NCBI GenBank assembly: GCA_002419145.1
Contig: DIFN01000014.1
Span: 4,908 to 10,483 of the forward strand
Source of the DNA: Mageeibacillus sp. UBA5747
GTDB taxonomy: Bacteria; Bacillota; Clostridia; Saccharofermentanales; UBA5734
Length of the DNA: 5,576 nt
Direction: 5' to 3'
Shown: piece by piece, positions 1 to 4,284 of the stretch
Position numbering within the stretch: position 1 is the stretch's first letter
Layout of the letters: every line of letters begins with the position of its first letter
Position numbers and translations under genes: made by a program
The notes under the pieces: generated by a model
Told to the model about the DNA's origin: nothing
The model's input: the letters and a program-made list of their open reading frames with translations, nothing else
The model's database searches: none

Positions 1-133
1 GCGCGTTGATGGTTTCGGCCAATTGCAGCTGCCGGTAAGATGCGGCGGCCAGCGGCCAATGACCTTGCTGATAGACTGCGGCAGCTCTGTGAGATTCCAG
101 CAGCGGATTGGTATCCTGGTCAGTTCGGTCCAT
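1..133 (-). CDS. Unrecognised protein, N-terminal 44 codons only (runs off left edge)
   Basis: An open frame begins at ATG 133-131 and stays open to the window edge. The protein starts MDRTDQDTNPLLESH and continues with an alanine- and glutamine-rich helical stretch (HRAAAVYQQGHWPLAAASY). I do not recognise the family. The A/Y/W/L spacing is loosely reminiscent of a tetratricopeptide helix, but 44 residues are too few to say. AGAGGA at 144-139 sits 5 bases before the ATG, which favours this start over the ATG two codons upstream at 139. The start lies inside the end of the DUF6788-like frame (stop at 122-120), a 14-base overlap of the kind seen in translationally coupled genes. Because DUF6788-like genes often accompany transposable elements, a mobile-element protein is possible; this is inference only. 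Confidence 0.5.
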   Translation of the reverse strand, partial: MDRTDQDTNPLLESHRAAAVYQQGHWPLAAASYRQLQLAETINA

Positions 134-425
134 ACGCATCCTCTTTCATGAGCTCGAGGTTAATCTTCGTGATCTCCTGTAAAATTTCCTCGATAATTCG
201 CTTCTGTTCCAACCCTTTCAAAGCCTGTTACCGCTGATCTAGCCGGATATAGTGCTGTCGCTGTTTCCCGTTTTCCATCACTGCCAAATAGTAACGCGGT
301 CCGTGTGCTTCACCGCGGTGACACGCGCAGTTGGGTCGGGTGCAAACGGTGTAGCGTTCCACCCTGGTTTCGTGCAGCACGGCAGCATGCTGCGTCAGCT
401 CTTCAACGAGCTGCCGGTGTCGTTC
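120..425 (-). pseudogene. DUF6788-like small protein, interrupted by an in-frame TAA and lacking a clear start
   Basis: One minus-strand frame is open from just after a TAG (521-519) to a TAA (230-228), then continues in the same frame for 35 codons to a TGA (122-120). It encodes a charged helix (DQERHRQLVEEL), then a cysteine motif RYTVCTRPNCACHRGEAHGP followed by RYYLAVMENGKQRQHYIRLDQ. After the TAA it reads ALKGLEQKRIIEEILQEITK, then INLELMKE. The C-x4-C-x-C-x4-E-x-HGP-x-YYL core followed by a basic strand and a C-terminal E/L-rich helix is how I remember DUF6788 proteins, and in those the helix is part of the same chain. The TAA therefore looks like a nonsense mutation. No ATG or GTG with a ribosome site is visible upstream of the motif, so the 5' end is probably also lost, near the ABC-exporter remnant. 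The upstream boundary is approximate. The family's function is unknown to me; it is often found near transposases. Confidence 0.62.
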
Positions 426-555
426 CTGATCCTGGTCGAAGCGACGAGCTCGATCGATGCGCGACGGCGATATTGTCGAGCAGGGTCGCCCTGAGGCACT
501 ACTTGCGGCTGGCGGTTGCTACGCCGAGCTGTACAACAGCCCGTTCGAGGGGTGA
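426..555 (+). pseudogene. C-terminal remnant of an ABC exporter (MsbA/MdlB-type ATPase end)
   Basis: The only plus-strand coding signal in the window. From ATG 457 to TGA 553-555 the frame reads MRDGDIVEQG, then RPEALLAAGGCYAELYNSPF, then EG. This closely matches the extreme C-terminus of ABC-type exporters (RDG-x-IVEQG-x-HEELL-x-x-GG-x-YA-x-LY-x-x-QFE). Just upstream, in another frame (426-461), is LILVEATSSIDA. This resembles the Walker B/D-loop (ILILDEATSSID) with the Walker B aspartate replaced by valine. Between the two, the roughly 40-45 residues carrying the H-loop (IAHRLST) are missing and the frame changes. The ABC signature and everything upstream are absent and replaced by the DUF6788-like sequence. 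The C-terminal identification is strong. The Walker B piece is weaker because the opposite strand there is also readable as part of the DUF6788-like frame. Not functional. Confidence 0.72.
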
Positions 556-566
556 GGGTTTAGAAG

Positions 567-590
567 AAAAAGGGACGTGGTCCGTTATTT
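567..590. repeat. GGGAC-type palindromic repeat, diverged third copy
   Basis: The segment AAAAAGGGACGTGGTCCG (568-585) has a GGAC-GTG-GTCC hairpin core flanked by an A-run on one side and TTATTT on the other. The core has the same layout (GGGAC, 3-base loop, GTCC) as the two GGGACGCCGTCCC copies between ptb and ilvN. It lies between the stop of the ABC-exporter remnant and the stop of the ATPase pseudogene. On the minus strand the hairpin is followed by CTTTTTC, so it could act as a weak terminator after the ATPase frame, but the stem is only 4-5 bp. Confidence 0.45.
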
Positions 591-1323
591 CAGTTTTCCA
601 GAAGAAAACGCCCAGCTGGCTTCACACGGATGGTGCCTAAATCTGATTCGATGACCTCTTCTTCTTGCCTGGTAATGATCAGTCCTTCTGATAGTTCCAA
701 TTCGGTCATGGCTTTAGCCAATGCTGTGATTTCCCTTTTGTGAGTCTGTGGGTCGGCGAATGTTGCGCAGATTTGGATGAGTTTTCTGGAACGGTCAGGC
801 AGTTGGGCCAGAAAATCAACCGCGTGACCGGCTATGGTTTTAAAGTAGAAAATGGCTGGTGAAAAAGGGCCTGCTGATTTGATCTTTTCGGCACTGAAAT
901 ATTCCCGGAATGAAAAGGGAAATAGTTCCCACGATAATGCGCGGCCGCGCATCTGGGTCGCGCTTTCTCGTGAAAGCATCTGGGCAGAGGATCCTGTCAG
1001 AAACATTTCGCATTTCTCTGTGCGCTGCAGGCGGTCAATGAAGGATTCCCAACCCTGAATGGTTTGAATTTCATCAAAAAAGAGGTTGTGCAGTCGATCG
1101 TCGAAAAAATTCAAATAAAGGATGTTCTGGCGGGGAATGGAATGCCTTGCCCCAGCATATGCTGCATGTGCTGGAAAAGTTAGGTGGATTTTCCGCTACG
1201 CCTGACCCCCCTGCAGATGGTTGGCTTTCCTGGCACAGGTGTGATTTCAACTTGCCGCGGAATACTGGCCGGAAATTTGTATTCCATAAAGTCGAGAATC
1301 AGTTCTTTGAGCAGTTCGATCAT
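590..1323 (-). pseudogene. AAA ATPase of the AAA_14/DUF4143 type, broken by stop codon, frameshift and internal deletion
   Basis: The gene starts at ATG 1323-1321 with a strong GGAGGAG ribosome site 5 bases upstream. The start reads MIELLKELILDFMEYKFP, then PGKPTICRGVRRSGKST, the typical N-terminus and Walker A loop (G-x-R-R-S-G-K-S-T) of this family. A TAA (1182-1180) immediately follows Walker A, where the family usually has an aromatic residue or leucine. The same frame then continues LFQHMQHMLGQGIP. At the run of four Gs (1132-1135) the frame shifts, and the sequence resumes as RQNILYLNFFDDRL with Walker B LFFDEIQ, a sensor-like FLTGSSAQML, and LSWELFPFSFREYF. At about 850-895 it jumps directly to the DUF4143 end (IFYFKTIAGHAVDF ... 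ELSEGLIITRQEEE ... IRVKPAGRFLLEN, TGA 592-590). Roughly 150 or more residues usual between these parts are missing. Full-length relatives are about 400 residues or more; their role is not firmly known, and some are thought to be linked to mobile or toxin-like systems. Three independent lesions make this a clear pseudogene. Confidence 0.88.
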
Positions 1324-1401
1324 TCGATCTCCTCCGGGATAGGGTCTCATAAATGCGCGGAACGAGCGGAACGTGTCGCATACTCTTATTTCCGGTAATT
1401 T

Positions 1402-1430
1402 GTTTTACCACTTATTAAGTATTCCGGCAA
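1402..1430 (-). promoter_or_regulatory. Candidate promoter for the ATPase pseudogene
   Basis: On the minus strand, TTGCCG (1430-1425) and TAAAAC (1407-1402) are separated by 17 bases. Each matches 4 of 6 positions of the standard -35 and -10 boxes. The sequence around them is A+T-rich compared with the flanks. It lies about 80 bases upstream of the ATPase start and overlaps the downstream operator-like box. Pattern-based only. Confidence 0.35.
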
Positions 1431-1474
1431 AATCTATGACCACTTTTGTACTATATCGGTCAAATCTTTGACCG
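1426..1474. promoter_or_regulatory. Pair of operator-like boxes between ilvN and the ATPase pseudogene
   Basis: Box 1 (1458-1473) is GGTCAAATCTTTGACC, the core of a perfect 18-base palindrome CGGTCAAA-TC-TTTGACCG (1457-1474). Box 2 (1426-1441), GGCAAAATCTATGACC, matches box 1 at 13 of 16 positions. The boxes start 32 bases apart, about three helical turns, so they would lie on the same DNA face. Box 2 overlaps the candidate -35. The palindrome begins 4 bases after the ilvN stop, but no T-run follows on either strand, so an operator fits better than a terminator. The binding protein is unknown. Confidence 0.5.
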
Positions 1475-1477
1475 GAT

Positions 1478-1975
1478 TTAGCCGCCCCTCTTCCCTCTTT
1501 CCATAGCAATGGTGCCAGTGCGGACGATTTCAAGAATGCCGTAGGGGCGCAGGAGGTCGGTCATGGCCTGGATTTTGTCGGGGCTGCCGGAGACGGCGAT
1601 GGTCATGGAGTTGGAGGCGACGTCGATGATTTTGCCGCGAAAGACGTTGACGAGGTTGATGAGGTCGGTTTTGCGTTCGTCGGGGGCGTCGACCATGATC
1701 AGGCCCAGTTCCATCAGGATGGTTTCGGCGTCGTTGACGCGTTTGACCTGGACGAGGTTGGTGACGCGGTTGAGGCGGGCGATGACTTTTTCGACGGCTT
1801 GATGCTCACCTTTGACGATGATCGTGATGCGGGCGACACCGGGTTTCTCTGTTGAACCGACGGCAAGGCTTTCGATGTTGCAGTTCTCTTCGCCGAACAG
1901 CTCGGTGACATGCCAGAGAACGCCCGGTTTGTCTTCAACCCAGACAGAGAGAATGGTTTTCCTGATCTGACTCAT
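1478..1975 (-). CDS. ilvN: Acetolactate synthase regulatory (small) subunit
   Basis: A 165-residue protein of normal family length (also named IlvH). It would bind and activate the catalytic subunit IlvB and give valine feedback inhibition in branched-chain amino acid synthesis. The N-terminal ACT domain (about residues 5-80) shows RKTILSVWVEDKPGVL, then NIESLAVGSTEKPGVARITI. Gly18 and Asn33 align with the glycine and asparagine of E. coli IlvH known for valine binding. The C-terminal domain (about 85-160) has VFRGKIIDV and RTGTIAMERG, matching the family. I chose ATG 1975 because AGGAGGT (1986-1980) sits 4 bases before it and the product begins like known homologues. An in-frame ATG at 2017 would start inside a palindromic repeat and add 14 unlike residues. 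The gene follows ptb on the same strand, but 141 bases away. No catalytic ilvB is visible and a pseudogene follows, so it is an orphan here. It ends in TAA just before the operator-like palindrome. Confidence 0.93.
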   Translation of the reverse strand: MSQIRKTILSVWVEDKPGVLWHVTELFGEENCNIESLAVGSTEKPGVARITIIVKGEHQAVEKVIARLNRVTNLVQVKRVNDAETILMELGLIMVDAPDERKTDLINLVNVFRGKIIDVASNSMTIAVSGSPDKIQAMTDLLRPYGILEIVRTGTIAMERGKRGG

Positions 1976-1992
1976 GGTTACCTCCTGATCTG

Positions 1993-2025
1993 TGCCGAAA
2001 ATGGGACGCCGTCCCATTTTCGGCA
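1993..2025. repeat. Perfect 15-bp inverted repeat (hairpin) just upstream of ilvN, GGGAC-type repeat copy 1
   Basis: The left arm TGCCGAAAATGGGAC (1993-2007) is the exact reverse complement of the right arm (2011-2025), with the 3-base loop GCC. On the transcribed strand the hairpin ends 6 bases before the ilvN AGGAGGT. There is no T-run, so it is not a standard terminator. It could stabilise the ilvN transcript end, affect ribosome access, or simply be a mobile palindromic (REP-like) repeat. It shares the 13-base core GGGACGCCGTCCC with copy 2. Confidence 0.85.
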
Positions 2026-2090
2026 GGTGATGATTTTTGTTGCAGGTTTGATTTTATTGTGTCGATGTTTGGGATGGTTTATGGCGGTTT

Positions 2091-2125
2091 TGCCGATTTT
2101 GGGACGCCGTCCCTTTTTAGCCGAT
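2091..2125. repeat. GGGAC-type palindromic repeat copy 2, abutting the ptb stop
   Basis: The core GGGACGCCGTCCC (2101-2113) is identical to the core of copy 1 and lies 98 bases from it. The flanks are TGCCGATTTT on one side and TTTTTAGCCGA on the other, so the outer arms are similar in content to copy 1. The A/T part is not complementary here, leaving a 5-bp core stem with partial outer GCC/GGC pairing. The ptb TAA (2119-2117) falls inside the repeat, which means the last ptb codons are part of it. Confidence 0.72.
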
Positions 2126-3022
2126 TTGGTCGTGGATGGTGAGGGCGAGGAGGATGGAGTAGTATTTGGCTTCGCTGCTTTCGGCGCGGGAGGTGACGAC
2201 GAGGGGAACGCGGGCGCCGGTGATAATGCCACAGGAGCGGGCGTTGCTGAGGAAGATGAGGGCTTTGACGAGGATGTTGCCGGCTTCGATGTTGGGGACG
2301 AGGAGGATGTCGGCGTCGCCGGCGACGGGGGAGCTGATGCCTTTGTGGATGGCGGCTTCGAGGTTGATGGCGTTGTCCATGGCCAGGGGGCCGTCGATGA
2401 CGCAGTTTTTGATTTGGCCGCGCTGGCTCATGAGGGTGAGTGCGGCAGCGTCGAGGGTGGGCTGCATGGCTGGGTTGATGGTTTCGACGGCGGCGAGGAC
2501 GGCGATTTTAGGTTTTTCGACGCCGAGGGTGCGGGCGACTGTGATGGCATTGGTGACGATTTCTGCTTTTTGCTTGAGGTCGGGAGCGATGTTGATGCCG
2601 CCGTCGGTGATAAAGAGTAATTTGTGGTAGTTGGTGATTTCATAAAGGCCGACGTGGCTCAAAAGCCGGTTGGTCCTAAGGCCTTTGTCGCGTTCGAGGA
2701 CTGCTTTTAGCAGGTCGGCGGTCTGGAGGGCGCCTTTCATGAGTACATCGGCTTCGCGGTTGTTGACGAGGTTGACGGCGATTTCGGCGGCGCGGCGGTT
2801 GTCGAGCTCTTTGATGATGGTCATGTGGGAGACGTCGAGTGCAAGTTCGTCGGCAATCGCAAATATTTTCTCTTTGTCGCCGATCAGGATGGACGAGGCG
2901 TAGCCTTTTTGCCAGACGTCGTGGACGGATTCGAGGACGTGGCTGTCGTGGGCGACGGCGACGGCGATGCGCCCGGGGCTGCGCTCGGTGAGGAGTTGTT
3001 CGAGTTGGGCGAGTTTATCCAC
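2117..3022 (-). CDS. ptb: Phosphate butyryltransferase
   Basis: A 301-residue cytoplasmic enzyme of the phosphate acetyl/butyryl transferase family, at the usual length. It exchanges CoA for phosphate on butyryl-CoA (or related short or branched acyl-CoAs) to give acyl phosphate, which Buk then uses to make ATP. Family motifs in order: ADVLMKGALQT (91-101), LLFITDGGINIAPDL (135-149), AAVETINPAMQPTLDAA (177-193), RGQIKNCVIDGPLAMDNAI (201-219), KGISSPVAGDADILLVPNIE (227-246) followed by AGN, and VVTSRAESSEAKYYSI (275-290). These favour the butyryl over the acetyl branch (Pta), as does the adjoining buk; the true acyl preference cannot be read from sequence. The start is GTG 3022-3020, 3 bases after the buk stop, with AGAGAGGA in the buk tail 7 bases upstream, so the two are surely co-translated. 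The gene order buk-ptb is the reverse of ptb-buk in Clostridium acetobutylicum. The stop codon lies inside repeat copy 2. Confidence 0.95.
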   Translation of the reverse strand: MDKLAQLEQLLTERSPGRIAVAVAHDSHVLESVHDVWQKGYASSILIGDKEKIFAIADELALDVSHMTIIKELDNRRAAEIAVNLVNNREADVLMKGALQTADLLKAVLERDKGLRTNRLLSHVGLYEITNYHKLLFITDGGINIAPDLKQKAEIVTNAITVARTLGVEKPKIAVLAAVETINPAMQPTLDAAALTLMSQRGQIKNCVIDGPLAMDNAINLEAAIHKGISSPVAGDADILLVPNIEAGNILVKALIFLSNARSCGIITGARVPLVVTSRAESSEAKYYSILLALTIHDQIG

Positions 3023-3025
3023 CGC

Positions 3026-4180
3026 TCAGTCCTCTCTTTCGTATGTTTTCGGGGCTTCCTGACCGGTGAGCACGCGCAGGGCGCCTTCAGCCATGGCGAG
3101 CAGTTCGTCTTCGCCGGGGATGACGAGGACAGGGGCGAGGAACTGGGTCGATTCGGTGATGGCTGTAGTGAGGATATGGCTGCGGGCAAGGCCGCCGGTG
3201 AGGATGATGGCGTCGATCTGGCCTTTCAGCGGGATGGCCATGGCGCCGATGGTTTTGGCGATCTGGTAGGCCATGGCGTCGAGGAGCTCGCGCTTCTGTG
3301 GGTCGGTGTGCGCATCTTCTTCGATGGCGCGGGCGTCGGTGGTGCCGGTGTAGGCAAATAGGCCGCCGCGGCCGACGAGCAGGGTGCGGAGCTGGGCAGG
3401 GGTGTATTGCTGGCTCTCAAAGAGGTCGAGGAGCTGGAGGGTCGGCAGGGTGCCGGCGCGTTCTGGGGTAAAGGGGCCTTCTTCAAGGGCGTTGTTGACA
3501 TCGATGACGCTGCCAAATTGGTGGGCGGCGATGGAGATACCGCCACCGAGGTGGGCGATGATCAGTTTGAGTTGGCTGTAGGGGCGGCCAAGCTGGGCTG
3601 CAGCGCGGCGGGCGATGGCTTTTTGGTTGAGGGCGTGGAAGCGGCTGAGCCTTTTGAGCTGGGGCAGGCCGGTGTAGCGGGCGAGAGGCTCGAATTCGTC
3701 GACGGTGATGGGGTCGACGATGAAGGCGGGTTTGGGATTGTGGTCGCCGTGGATGGTGGCAAGGGTGTGGGCGATGGGGGCGCCGAGATTGCTGGCATGG
3801 ATGCCGTAGCGGTTGGTGGTGAGATCGGCAAGCATGGCGGGGTTGATCGTGTAGGTGCCGCTGGTGAGGGGGCGCAGGAGGCCGCCGCGGCCGACGAAGG
3901 CGTCCAAATCGGCGGGGCTCGCAGGAGGTTGGGTCAGGTGCGAATGGCCGGCGAGGTCGGGGTCGGGCTGCCAGTCTTGTTTCTGGGCCTGGGTGATGGC
4001 TTCGGCGAGGGCCTGTTCAATGGCGGCCAGGCGCAGGGGGATTTGGTCCTGGAGGGTGGGCAGGGCGGCCAGGATGGCGTGATCATGGCGTTCAACGGAC
4101 TCGCAGACGCAAGTGGTGTTATGGAAAAGTGCGGTTTTGGTGGAGGTGGAGCCGGGATTGATGGTGAAGATCCAAGGCAT
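3026..4180 (-). CDS. buk: Butyrate kinase with an extra segment of about 25 residues
   Basis: A 384-residue member of the acetate/butyrate kinase branch of the ASKHA fold. It makes ATP and butyrate from butyryl phosphate in the cytosol, or the reverse. Motifs: phosphate loop FTINPGSTSTKTALF (5-19), AFVGRGGLLRPLTSGTY (94-110), ASNLGAPIA (129-137), FIVDPITVDEFEP (153-165), RFHALNQKAIARRAA (180-194), IIAHLGGGISIAAH (207-220), VIDVNNALEEGPFTPERAGT (225-244), LVGRGGLFAYTGTTDAR (268-284), DAIILTGGLARS (323-334) and IPGEDELLAMAEGALRVLTG (354-373). The usual length is about 355-360. The excess lies at about residues 66-91, a polar Q/D/P/H stretch just before the conserved DLDAFVGRGG. This is probably a surface loop, and all catalytic motifs are kept. 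ATG 4180 has GGAGG (4194-4190) 9 bases upstream. It is followed after 3 bases by ptb and preceded by a 104-base gap with a candidate promoter. Confidence 0.95.
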   Translation of the reverse strand: MPWIFTINPGSTSTKTALFHNTTCVCESVERHDHAILAALPTLQDQIPLRLAAIEQALAEAITQAQKQDWQPDPDLAGHSHLTQPPASPADLDAFVGRGGLLRPLTSGTYTINPAMLADLTTNRYGIHASNLGAPIAHTLATIHGDHNPKPAFIVDPITVDEFEPLARYTGLPQLKRLSRFHALNQKAIARRAAAQLGRPYSQLKLIIAHLGGGISIAAHQFGSVIDVNNALEEGPFTPERAGTLPTLQLLDLFESQQYTPAQLRTLLVGRGGLFAYTGTTDARAIEEDAHTDPQKRELLDAMAYQIAKTIGAMAIPLKGQIDAIILTGGLARSHILTTAITESTQFLAPVLVIPGEDELLAMAEGALRVLTGQEAPKTYERED

Positions 4181-4240
4181 AGTGTTCGGCCTCCAGAAGT
4201 TCGTTTAGGACATGGTCTGTTTCGGGAAATTTTGGCTTTT

Positions 4241-4280
4241 TTTATCCGTAATTCTGCATTTTTTTGCAAAATCGCGATTT
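4241..4280 (-). promoter_or_regulatory. Candidate buk-ptb promoter with an adjoining 12-base palindrome
   Basis: In the 104 bases between the lipoprotein gene and buk, the minus strand has TTGCAA (4269-4264) and GATAAA (4246-4241) 17 bases apart, each 4 of 6 to consensus. The surrounding sequence is A+T-rich, against very G+C-rich neighbours. A perfect palindrome AAATCGCGATTT (4269-4280) touches the upstream edge of the -35 and could be an operator. The lipoprotein gene stop is 4 bases beyond the palindrome. No terminator-like hairpin with a T-run is seen in the gap, so read-through from the lipoprotein gene is also possible. Confidence 0.42.
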
Positions 4281-4284
4281 CGTT

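Noticed and set aside
40..237. Small plus-strand open frame at the left edge
   Set aside because: No ribosome site or recognisable content. The minus strand across it carries the coupled unrecognised gene and the DUF6788-like C-terminal helix.
590..1114. A 174-residue intact ATPase gene starting with TTG at 1114
   Set aside because: It lacks the Walker A loop, which is present upstream behind a stop and frameshift, and it is missing the middle of the protein. The TTG is simply the leucine of YLNFF.
1357..1373. Short direct repeat GCGGAACG (two copies, period 9) in the ATPase leader
   Set aside because: Too short to separate from chance and not matched elsewhere in the window.
1457..1474. 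Transcription terminator for ilvN
   Set aside because: The 18-base palindrome has a stem of 7-8 bp with almost no loop and no T-run on either side; an operator is the better reading.
1976..2017. Longer ilvN start at ATG 2017
   Set aside because: The extra 14 codons translate half of a palindromic repeat, homologues start near residue 15 of that version, and AGGAGGT points to ATG 1975.
1993..2113. CRISPR array
   Set aside because: Only two unequal repeats with one spacer-like gap of about 65-75 bases, and no cas genes; they fit dispersed palindromic repeats.
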